Below, piece after piece: positions 54,343 to 64,000 of a stretch of DNA of 64,000 bases. Numbering within the stretch: position 1 is the stretch's first letter; each line of letters opens with the position of its first letter. The translations under genes were made by a program, and so were the position numbers. The notes beneath the pieces are model-generated. The model was given only the letters and a program-made list of their open reading frames with translations, was not told where the DNA came from and searched no databases. The stretch spans positions 1,736,001 through 1,800,000 of the forward strand of contig NZ_CP016808.1 in NCBI RefSeq assembly GCF_002741035.1, in the 5' to 3' direction. Source of the DNA: Paenibacillus sp. BIHB 4019 (lineage in GTDB: Bacteria; Bacillota; Bacilli; Paenibacillales; Paenibacillaceae).

Positions 54343-54371
54343 AAAAAGTGGAGGAAGCTCCCCCACTTTTT
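54343..54371 (-). terminator. terminator after secG
   Basis: AAAAAGTGG with CCACTTTTT and inner GG/CC forms a stem over a short loop, 17 bp past the secG stop; T-run on minus. Confidence 0.8.
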
Positions 54372-54388
54372 GCATTCAATACAGATTA

Positions 54389-54625
54389 TTACTGTTGTAC
54401 GACGTAAGCAACAACGAGCGACAGGACGAAAAATCCAACAGCCAGTGCAATCGTCAAACGCTGCAGGAACAAGTCCAAACCACGCGCTTTCTGCTTGCCG
54501 AACAAATGCTCAGCGCCACCACTAATGGCTCCGGACAATCCCGCGCTTTTACCTTTTTGCAGCAATACGACCGCAATTAGGCCAACCGAAAAAATAACCA
54601 GTAAAATTTTCAAAGCTATATCCAT
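54389..54625 (-). CDS. secG: preprotein translocase subunit SecG
   Basis: A 78-aa protein with two membrane segments (about 5-22 and 53-75) and the conserved loop [31 protein letters not shown]. It accompanies SecYE. Position before rnr is conserved in Bacillota. Confidence 0.95.
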   Translation of the reverse strand: MDIALKILLVIFSVGLIAVVLLQKGKSAGLSGAISGGAEHLFGKQKARGLDLFLQRLTIALAVGFFVLSLVVAYVVQQ

Positions 54626-54735
54626 TCAATCCACCTCCAGCATAGGAGCTCCATTAAAACATATAAAATGATTGTATCACAGCGATTTACTGAAAACAAT
54701 ACTTTGCTGTTTAACCCTAACATTTCCTGTTACGG

Positions 54736-55521
54736 CTATCCCTTGGCTGGCTGCGGTCCTTGCATAAGCCTTTGCATAAAATGAAAGCTCATCTCTGCGC
54801 TTTTCAGCGACGTTTCCGTAAACTGCTGCTGTTCGATAATGATATATTTTACTCCCGATTGTTTTACTACCTCATACAGCTCGGTGTAGCCGACATCTCC
54901 TCTCCCGAGCTCTGTATCCTTGCGTCCCTCCTGAAAATCTTTAAAATGAACGAGCGGCAGCCGATCCGAATAATATTTCACGTATTCAGCCGGGTCATAA
55001 CCCGCCATGTAAATCCACCCCAAATCCAGCTCCGCCTCTAATAAATCCGCAGGCACAAGCTCCAGCAGGTGCACATACAGCGGCTTGCCTTCAACCTTTT
55101 TCCAATCCGCATCATGGTTATGCAGGCATAGCTTAATGCCCTGCTGCTTCGTTTGCCAAGCGCATCGCTCCAAAATTTCAGCCAAATATTTAATATCGTC
55201 CATTTTCGGCACCTCTGGCACTGGAACCCAAGGCACGACCATATATTCCAGCCCAATCTCATTTGCATATTCAACCTGCTTCTCGAAGTCTGATGGAATT
55301 TTTTTTGCATTTTCAAAATTAAGCGGGATGTGCGCGGAAGGCGCAATGAGCCCCAGTGAATCCAAACGCTCTTTCAACCTTCTTGCCGGTGCGTGAAAAT
55401 AACCCCCGAATTCGACTGCTTTATAGCCGATTTCCGCCACCTTGTCGAGCGACCCCAATAGGTCGCTTTCTGTAATATCCCGCAGCGAGTACATTTGCAG
55501 GCTTAGCACTTGTTTTTCCAT
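54736..55521 (-). CDS. sugar phosphate isomerase/epimerase family TIM-barrel protein
   Basis: A 261-aa protein of the xylose isomerase-like superfamily: VLSLQMYSLRD, VEFGGYFHAPA, LCLHNHDADWKK, AELDLGWIYMAG with metal ligands and FKDFQEG. It lies between eno and secG, apart from other sugar genes, and is probably a separate unit. Substrate unknown. The ATG has AGGTGTT upstream, a weak site. Confidence 0.78.
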   Translation of the reverse strand: MEKQVLSLQMYSLRDITESDLLGSLDKVAEIGYKAVEFGGYFHAPARRLKERLDSLGLIAPSAHIPLNFENAKKIPSDFEKQVEYANEIGLEYMVVPWVPVPEVPKMDDIKYLAEILERCAWQTKQQGIKLCLHNHDADWKKVEGKPLYVHLLELVPADLLEAELDLGWIYMAGYDPAEYVKYYSDRLPLVHFKDFQEGRKDTELGRGDVGYTELYEVVKQSGVKYIIIEQQQFTETSLKSAEMSFHFMQRLMQGPQPAKG

Positions 55522-55640
55522 AAAGTAACACCTCCATATCTACTCAAATCCAGCAACCATTTATAAAACAGGCTCGTCATTAGAGGTAACCAAAAACGTG
55601 CCTGGATTCGCACACTACTTTTGCAGAAGGGGATGCTGCT

Positions 55641-55991
55641 ATGTTTATTATCATTTGTTTGGCCGGGATTATCCTAACCATGATTGTTCTCAAAAAAGCT
55701 GGCGCCTTATACATTTACTCCAAAGGCGTGTTCATATCCGTCATTGTTACGCTTATAGCTGCAATCGGTCTTTCACAAAATTATTTATACAGTCTGATTC
55801 CCTCGTTCGAGGACGGTATTGCGGTTTCTAATTTTATCGCTTATTGGATTATTGGCGATGACGGTTGGTCGGTGAGGTTATTTCAGAAGTATTCGGAAGG
55901 TTCGATAGCGCTGGCTATTGGTTTGCTGGTTATCTACATTATTGTGCATAGTGTGGAGTTGGCTGTTGGTCGTAAGACGGTACGGCGATAG
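55641..55991 (+). CDS. small membrane protein, 116 aa
   Basis: Three hydrophobic segments (about 2-18, 28-47 and 88-108), a short external loop with YSLIPSFEDGIAVS and a basic C-terminus (AVGRKTVRR). AAGGGG stands 9 bases before the ATG. No family recognised. It is the only plus-strand gene in this part of the window. Confidence 0.7.
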   Translation: MFIIICLAGIILTMIVLKKAGALYIYSKGVFISVIVTLIAAIGLSQNYLYSLIPSFEDGIAVSNFIAYWIIGDDGWSVRLFQKYSEGSIALAIGLLVIYIIVHSVELAVGRKTVRR

Positions 55992-56029
55992 GTAGCGTGG
56001 AAGGCTGCTGAAAAGAATCTGCGCTGCGT

Positions 56030-56092
56030 AAAAGGGTTGGGATTCGATCGCTATTGTCTGCAAACGCTCCGCTTCACCACCCCAACCCTTTT
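56030..56092 (+). terminator. inverted repeat after the small membrane protein gene
   Basis: AAAAGGGTTGGG and CCCAACCCTTTT form a 12-bp perfect stem with a 39-base loop and a T-run. It is 39 bp beyond the stop. Confidence 0.55.
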
Positions 56093-56135
56093 ATTCCGCT
56101 TGCCTTTTCATCAGGTTCCCACCCACTTACATACC

Positions 56136-56175
56136 AAAAACCCCTGCCCACAATATTTGTGGGCAGGGGTTTTTT
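56136..56175. terminator. terminator of the glycolytic operon
   Basis: AAAAACCCCTGCCCACAA and TTGTGGGCAGGGGTTTTT form an 18-bp stem with a very short loop. It lies 94 bp past the eno stop and would end the cggR-eno transcript. Confidence 0.85.
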
Positions 56176-56268
56176 AGGGCAATATAGCCTATTCGCATTG
56201 ATACTTGCTCATTTAGATATGGCCAAGGTATTGGCTGATCATAATGAGCAAGTTGTCATTGTTTAGAC

Positions 56269-57576
<1,308 letters not shown>

Positions 57577-57594
57577 TTAGTTTGATGATAGTTG

Positions 57595-59127
57595 CTACTT
57601 CTGAATCAGGGAAATGCCCGTCATTTCTGCCGGCTTGGAAAGCTGCATCAAATCAAGCACCGTCGGTGCAAGGTCTGCCAAAATTCCGCCTTCACGCAGC
57701 GTTGCTCCAGCAACCGTCACAATGCATGGCACCGGGTTGGTTGTGTGCGCTGTGAAAGGACGTCCATTTGCATCAAATACCATATCGGCATTACCATGGT
57801 CAGCTGTAATAATACATACGCCGCCTTTAGCAAGCACAGCTTCAACGACTTGGCCCAAGCATGCATCCGTTGCTTCCACCGCTTTGATTGTCGGCTCCAG
57901 CATGCCGGAGTGACCTACCATATCGGGATTGGCAAAATTCAAGATAATCGCGTCATGCTTATCTGCTTCAATCTCGCTGACTGCAGCTGCCGCTACCTCA
58001 TAAGCGCTCATTTCTGGTTGCAGATCATAAGTCGCTACTTTAGGCGAATTAATCAGAACGCGAGTCTCGCCCGGCAGTTCATGATCGCGGCCGCCGCTGA
58101 AGAAGAACGTTACATGCGGATACTTTTCTGTTTCCGCAATGCGAAGCTGCTTCTTGCCGTTTTGCACAAGCACTTCACCAAGCGTATTATCAAGGTTTTT
58201 CGGCGAATAAGCGACAAAGCCGCCAATCGTTTCGCTGAACAGCGTCAAGCATACGAAATACAGATTTTTCGGAGCATGCTCCCCGCGTTCAAAACCGCGG
58301 AAATCTTCATTCGTAAATACTTGTCCCAGTTGAATCGCACGGTCAGGACGGAAATTGAAGAAAATAACCGCATCCTCCGACTCGACAAGACCAACCGGTT
58401 TGCCATCTTCGCCCACGATAACCGTTGGCATAACAAATTCATCATAAACGGATTTCTCGTACGATTCAACTATCGCCTTGAGCGGATCGTTATATTGCGG
58501 GCCTTCGCCATACACCATAGCGCGGTAAGACTTCTCTACCCGCTCCCAGCGTTTGTCGCGGTCCATCGCATAATAACGTCCTTGCACCGTTGCAACATGG
58601 CCTACGCCAACCTCTTCGATCTTCGCGAGAAGCTGCTCCATGTAGCCTTTTGCGCTATCCGGGGCAACGTCGCGACCATCAAGGAATGCATGGATATAAA
58701 CATCTTCCAGGCCTTCCTTCTTCGCCAGGTCAAGCAGAGCAAATAAATGCGCAATGTGGCTGTGTACGCCGCCATCGGACAGCAGGCCGTACAAATGAAG
58801 CTTCTTGCTATTTGCTTTTGCATGACGCACAGCGCCGAGCAGCGTTTCGTTGTCGAAAAACTCGCCATCGCGGATCGACTTGCTGATGCGAGTCAAATCC
58901 TGATAAACGATGCGGCCTGCGCCGATGTTCAAATGGCCAACCTCGGAGTTGCCCATTTGTCCATCTGGCAAGCCTACCGCTTCACCGCTAGCTGTCAGCT
59001 GCGTATGAGGGTAAGTCGACCAGTAACGGTCATAGTTAGGCTTTTTCGCTTGGGCAACTGCATTGCCTGTCACGTCATCGCGCAGACCAAAGCCGTCAAG
59101 AATAATTAATGCAACCGGAGCAGCCAT
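57595..59127 (-). CDS. gpmI: phosphoglycerate mutase, cofactor-independent
   Basis: A 510-aa metal-dependent mutase of the alkaline phosphatase superfamily: [12 protein letters not shown] (Asp and the nearby Ser of [11 protein letters not shown] at 61 as nucleophile), [30 protein letters not shown] and the late HTTNPVP. Interconverts 3- and 2-phosphoglycerate. The ribosome site GAGGGGGCC lies inside the tpiA end; the ATG is one base after the tpiA stop. Confidence 0.97.
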   Translation of the reverse strand: MAAPVALIILDGFGLRDDVTGNAVAQAKKPNYDRYWSTYPHTQLTASGEAVGLPDGQMGNSEVGHLNIGAGRIVYQDLTRISKSIRDGEFFDNETLLGAVRHAKANSKKLHLYGLLSDGGVHSHIAHLFALLDLAKKEGLEDVYIHAFLDGRDVAPDSAKGYMEQLLAKIEEVGVGHVATVQGRYYAMDRDKRWERVEKSYRAMVYGEGPQYNDPLKAIVESYEKSVYDEFVMPTVIVGEDGKPVGLVESEDAVIFFNFRPDRAIQLGQVFTNEDFRGFERGEHAPKNLYFVCLTLFSETIGGFVAYSPKNLDNTLGEVLVQNGKKQLRIAETEKYPHVTFFFSGGRDHELPGETRVLINSPKVATYDLQPEMSAYEVAAAAVSEIEADKHDAIILNFANPDMVGHSGMLEPTIKAVEATDACLGQVVEAVLAKGGVCIITADHGNADMVFDANGRPFTAHTTNPVPCIVTVAGATLREGGILADLAPTVLDLMQLSKPAEMTGISLIQK

Positions 59128-59128
59128 C

Positions 59129-59914
<786 letters not shown>

Positions 59915-61096
59915 TTATTTATCGTTAAGTGCTTCAACGCCCGGCAAAATTTTGCCTTCCATGAATTCCAGGGAAGCGCCGCCGCCAGTGGAAATGTGGT
60001 CCATTTTATCAGCCAGACCGAATTTCTCAGCCGCTGCAGCCGAATCGCCGCCACCGATAACGGTGTAGCCAGCTGTTTCTGCACATGCTTTCGCTACTGC
60101 TTGTGTACCATGGGAGAAAGGCTCGATTTCGAATACGCCCATTGGTCCGTTCCAAACAACCAGCTTGGAGTTTTTGATCGCTTCTGCGTAAATTTCACGC
60201 GTCTTAGGACCGATGTCGATGCCTTCCCACTCAGCTGGAATGCCGTCAACGTCAACGATTTGCGTGTTGGCGTTTTTGCTGAAATCATCAGCTACAACAA
60301 TATCAACCGGAATGAGGAAGTTTTTGCCCAGCTTTTTCGCTTTCTCGATGAACTCAAGCGCCAGATCAAGCTTGGAGTTGTCTACGAGCGATTTGCCGAT
60401 TTCATGGCCTTGCGCTTTGAAGAATGTATAGGACAAGCCGCCACCGATAATGATGTTGTCGGCAATTTCGATCATTTTGTTGATAACGTCGATTTTATCC
60501 TTAACCTTCGAACCGCCTACGATAGCTGTGAAAGGACGCTCAGGGTTGTTCAGCGCTTTGCCAAGAACATCAAGCTCTCTCTCCATCAATAGACCGGAAA
60601 CAGCCGGCAGGTGGTGCGCAATGCCTTCAGTCGAAGCATGAGCACGGTGTGCAGCTCCGAAAGCATCATTTACGTAAAGATCAGCAAGCTCAGCGAAAGC
60701 TTTCGCCAGCTCAGGATCGTTTTTCTCTTCGCCCGCATGGAAACGAACGTTTTCAAGCAGCAATACATCGCCAGCGTTCAATGCCGCGATTTGCGCTTTA
60801 ACATTTTCACCGATCGACTCATCCGCTTTTACTACCGGTTTGCCAAGCAGCTCGGACAGACGCGCTGCCGATGCTGTGTGGCGAAGCTCTTCTACAACTT
60901 CACCGTTCGGGCGGCCCAAGTGGCTTGCCAAAATAACTTTCGCGCCTTTTTCGATCAAGAAGTTAATCGTAGGAAGCGTCTCACGGATACGCTTGTCATC
61001 GGTAATTTTACCATCTTCGAGCGGCACATTGAAATCGACGCGTACGAATACCCGTTTGCCTGCTACTTCTACGTCACGAACACTTTTTTTAGCCAT
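59915..61096 (-). CDS. pgk: phosphoglycerate kinase
   Basis: A 393-aa kinase, normal length. Signatures are [14 protein letters not shown] (substrate-binding Arg and Asp), [22 protein letters not shown], and the C-terminal [15 protein letters not shown] nucleotide loop. Produces ATP from 1,3-bisphosphoglycerate. AGGAGGT lies before its ATG. Separated from gapA by a GC-rich leader with an attenuator-like hairpin. Confidence 0.97.
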   Translation of the reverse strand: MAKKSVRDVEVAGKRVFVRVDFNVPLEDGKITDDKRIRETLPTINFLIEKGAKVILASHLGRPNGEVVEELRHTASAARLSELLGKPVVKADESIGENVKAQIAALNAGDVLLLENVRFHAGEEKNDPELAKAFAELADLYVNDAFGAAHRAHASTEGIAHHLPAVSGLLMERELDVLGKALNNPERPFTAIVGGSKVKDKIDVINKMIEIADNIIIGGGLSYTFFKAQGHEIGKSLVDNSKLDLALEFIEKAKKLGKNFLIPVDIVVADDFSKNANTQIVDVDGIPAEWEGIDIGPKTREIYAEAIKNSKLVVWNGPMGVFEIEPFSHGTQAVAKACAETAGYTVIGGGDSAAAAEKFGLADKMDHISTGGGASLEFMEGKILPGVEALNDK

Positions 61097-61149
61097 GAAT
61101 GTAACCTCCTGATATTAGCGTGCAAAGCTTAACACTTTCTATATTCAAA

Positions 61150-61189
61150 CAAAAAGAAGCGTTCCCTCTTTATCAAAAGAAGGAACGCT
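61150..61189 (-). terminator. terminator-like hairpin between gapA and pgk
   Basis: AGCGTTCC pairs with GGAACGCT with an inner TCTTT/AAAGA stem, and the T-run on minus is strong. It lies between gapA and pgk and could partly end gapA transcripts, giving different levels for gapA and the rest of the operon. Confidence 0.6.
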
Positions 61190-61393
61190 CCCTCTTGGCC
61201 CGCGGCCAGAAGGCTCGCGAACCTGAAGCTGCGCTTCGTCATGAAGACAAAATCGCGCCCCTGTTAAGGTTTCGCTTGAATCGCATACGATGCCCCGGGA
61301 GCGCCGCGGATTAAGCGTATCCCAAGGGCCAGTGCAATACCGGCCTGGGACGTAAAGCGTTCCATGTAATTGTGGGGGATATTTCCCTTGTTC
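61190..61393 (-). other. GC-rich leader between gapA and pgk, unassigned
   Basis: About 200 bp of GC-rich sequence precede the hairpin. The minus strand carries an open frame of over 60 codons running to the hairpin, without a start codon or ribosome site of note. I cannot assign it; a structured RNA leader is possible. Confidence 0.3.
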
Positions 61394-62410
<1,017 letters not shown>

Positions 62411-62556
62411 CTAGAGTGTTTTGGGATGAAAAATATATTTCAAGACATTTCGCATGCCGATGCCATTGTCTCGCACGGCGCGCGAAGCATCAAGATCACT
62501 TGCCAAGTTAAAACGACTTCGACGTCCTTCTAGGACGAGCGAAGAGCTTTGCCCTA

Positions 62557-62698
62557 GAATTCTAAGCGGATATAAGGATAAAACTTATAAATTCTTAGAA
62601 TTCAAGCGTAAACGGCCGAAAGCCATCCTCTTGCGGTAAAGCTGCGGCTTCGCGGTGAAATATAAGTCCTATTTATAAGCTGCAACTTATAAATTCTT
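62557..62698. repeat. inverted and direct repeats between cggR and gapA
   Basis: GAATTCTAAG (62557-62566) pairs with CTTAGAATTC (62594-62603), and the 15-mer AACTTATAAATTCTT occurs twice (62582-62596 and 62684-62698). Known cggR-gapA transcripts of Bacillus are cleaved in the region between the two genes; a processing or stability element is a reasonable guess. Confidence 0.45.
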
Positions 62699-62704
62699 AT
62701 ATTT

Positions 62705-63742
62705 TTATGGAGCTGAGCCTTCAATAATCGCAATGATTTCTAATGCGGCAGCCTCATCGGTAACTAACACATCATTGTGTCCAAAACGCATAACTGCAGC
62801 GATCGCTTCACCTTTGCTTTTGCCTCCGGCTACTCCGATAACTACTTCAGTCTTCACAATATCCTCGAGCCGTAGTCCTACCGTCGGCATCTTGTGAACC
62901 ACTTGCCCGCTGCGATCAAAATAAAAACCGTAAGCTTCAGCAAGCGCCCCTTCAGCTTCAATACCCTGCATCGTCGCCTCATCGAGCTTCCTGCGCCGAG
63001 CCATCACCATAGCGTCTCCGATGCCGTGCACGACAATACGCGCCCTGCGGATCACTTCTATAATGTCCTGGATATTCGGTTCCTGCATAATGGGAGCATA
63101 AGCTTCCTCGCCAAGATGATCAGGAACGTGAAGCAGCCGATAGTTGGCACCTGTCCGCTTCGCCATAGTGGAAGCAATCGTGTTCGCCTGATAATCGACG
63201 CTTTCGCCAAGTCCGCCTCTTGCAGGCACGAACCAATTGGTTTTAAGCGGCGCTACAGCCGAAAGCTGATTAGCTACCTGGGCAGTCGTCGTACCGCCTG
63301 TAACGGCAATGACGTCGCCTTGCTCCATCGCTTTGCGCAGTACCTGCCCTCCTGCTCTGCCGAGTTCCCGCTTCGTCTGCGCGGATACATCAGAATCGCC
63401 GGCCACAACAACCACTTGGCTCAGCCCGAAATAACTTCTGATCTTCTCCTCAAGCTCCGATAAGCCGAAAATCGTCTGCACAAAAGGCTCAAACTGTTCA
63501 AGCAGTTCTTTGCCAGGTTCACTGATTCTCATGCCTGAAGCATGAATTTCAAGCAAGCCCTGCGACTTTAGAAAGTCCGTTTCTGCTCGCAGTACCCTCT
63601 CCGTCATACCGAGCGTTGTCGCAAGCGTTCTGCGGCCGATGAGATCAGAGAGCATAACCTGGTGCAGTATCCTGTAGCGCTTCCTCATCACGTCGAGCAA
63701 ATCTGGCAGAAGCTGCTGCTGCAATTCAATCATTTGGCGCAT
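62705..63742 (-). CDS. cggR: central glycolytic genes regulator CggR
   Basis: A 345-aa SorC/DeoR-type repressor: N-terminal helix-turn-helix (about 30-75) and a sugar-phosphate-sensing domain with VTGGTTTAQVANQ, PARGGLGESVD and VVIGVAGGKSKGEA. In Bacillus, fructose-1,6-bisphosphate inactivates it, raising glycolytic gene expression. It heads the gapA operon, with its operator directly upstream. Start ATG at 63742 with GAAGATG preceding; alternative ATG close by. Confidence 0.95.
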   Translation of the reverse strand: MRQMIELQQQLLPDLLDVMRKRYRILHQVMLSDLIGRRTLATTLGMTERVLRAETDFLKSQGLLEIHASGMRISEPGKELLEQFEPFVQTIFGLSELEEKIRSYFGLSQVVVVAGDSDVSAQTKRELGRAGGQVLRKAMEQGDVIAVTGGTTTAQVANQLSAVAPLKTNWFVPARGGLGESVDYQANTIASTMAKRTGANYRLLHVPDHLGEEAYAPIMQEPNIQDIIEVIRRARIVVHGIGDAMVMARRRKLDEATMQGIEAEGALAEAYGFYFDRSGQVVHKMPTVGLRLEDIVKTEVVIGVAGGKSKGEAIAAVMRFGHNDVLVTDEAAALEIIAIIEGSAP

Positions 63743-63804
63743 CTTCTAATTATTCACTCCACCCGTACTAAGTTAAGCGAAACCGATACTCATGCATAGC
63801 GGTG

Positions 63805-63840
63805 GACACGAAATGTCCCATGCTTTCGTTTTAAGTCCCA
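63805..63840 (-). promoter_or_regulatory. CggR operator
   Basis: On the minus strand TGGGAC-N6-CGAA-N4-TGGGAC-N6-TGTC matches the Bacillus 36-bp operator CGGGAC-N6-TGTC-N4-CGGGAC-N6-TGTC in spacing, with the second half complete except the first base. It lies immediately after the -10 box. One half-site (CGAA for TGTC) is weak. Confidence 0.8.
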
Positions 63841-63845
63841 CCTCT

Positions 63846-63874
63846 ATTTTACCGAACTTGATCTAACATTTCAA
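63846..63874 (-). promoter_or_regulatory. sigma-A promoter of the cggR operon
   Basis: TTGAAA (63874-63869) and TAAAAT (63851-63846) with a 17-base spacer, on the minus strand. The start site would fall within the CggR operator. Confidence 0.7.
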
Positions 63875-63889
63875 GTCAACAATTTCATA

Positions 63890-63903
63890 TGAAACCGTTT
63901 ACT
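63890..63903. promoter_or_regulatory. candidate CcpA cre site upstream of the cggR promoter
   Basis: TGAAACCGTTTACT matches the cre consensus at 13 of 14 positions. It lies about 16 bp upstream of the -35 box, a position that would allow activation. Confidence 0.5.
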
Positions 63904-64000
63904 GACACGATTTTATCAAATTTATTTTTAATAGCTGGCTTGATTTCTATTCACATTTAACATATACTAAATCTTGCTGTTACTTTTATACATGCGCCCG

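Overview
The window reads as a chromosomal segment of a Gram-positive, low-to-medium GC member of the Bacillota, most likely Paenibacillus or a close relative. The signs are strong purine-rich ribosome binding sites, ABC sugar importers without their own ATPase, large membrane-bound AraC-type regulators, an SLH-domain surface protein, and a conserved block cggR-gapA-pgk-tpiA-gpmI-eno ... secG-rnr-csp-smpB-ssrA. Nearly all genes lie on the minus strand, so most operons run right to left.

Layout. (1) 0-16.4 kb: a fucoside/galactoside utilisation locus. A LacI regulator (+) faces a minus-strand series: cutC-like, asparaginase, a GH29 fucosidase with a C-terminal galactose-binding-like domain, GH35 beta-galactosidase, sugar phosphate isomerase-like protein, Gfo/Idh/MocA oxidoreductase, a second GH29 fucosidase; then two LplB/YtcP-type permeases, a large lipoprotein solute binder and a membrane AraC regulator. 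(2) 16.9-27.4 kb: mixed genes: an Rpn/PD-(D/E)XK protein, a VWA surface protein, a macrolide-type glycosyltransferase, a small secreted PPC-like protein, a nucleotidyltransferase remnant, a soluble chemoreceptor-like protein, an exported beta-propeller-like protein, an unlisted 59-aa membrane protein, and an AraC regulator fused in frame to an iron-siderophore binding lipoprotein. (3) 27.7-39.2 kb: a GntR-controlled catabolic operon with an apiosidase-like (DUF4038) hydrolase, an ABC importer, amidohydrolase, isopropylmalate-dehydrogenase-like enzyme, two further enzymes of the sugar-acid type, a DUF1537 four-carbon acid sugar kinase, a class II aldolase and a Gfo/Idh/MocA dehydrogenase. Together these could import a branched or acidic sugar, oxidise it, phosphorylate it and cleave it to a triose phosphate.

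(4) 39.5-49.3 kb: an accessory region. It starts with a stand-alone RepB/AEP-type primase and a decayed copy of the tmRNA 3' end, then carries a HEAT-repeat protein, an excisionase-like small protein, a 1166-aa SLH protein with near-identical MBG repeats, a SEC-C protein and a DoxX protein. It ends at the intact ssrA gene. Two further hairpin elements inside it carry the last 12 nt of tmRNA or nearly so. I read this as layered integration at ssrA, although no integrase is visible. (5) 49.3-64 kb: core housekeeping: ssrA, smpB, csp, rnr with a very long low-complexity tail, secG, and the glycolytic operon under CggR, whose 36-bp operator, sigma-A promoter and a likely cre site are visible at the right edge.

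The points most worth a second look are the ssrA-derived repeat array with its primase and Xis-like gene, the possible apiose/sugar-acid operon with an operator copy inside the kinase gene, the fucosidase-asparaginase operon, and the AraC-lipoprotein fusion that keeps an internal signal peptide, start site and Fur-like box. No CRISPR array, rRNA or ordinary tRNA gene was seen.
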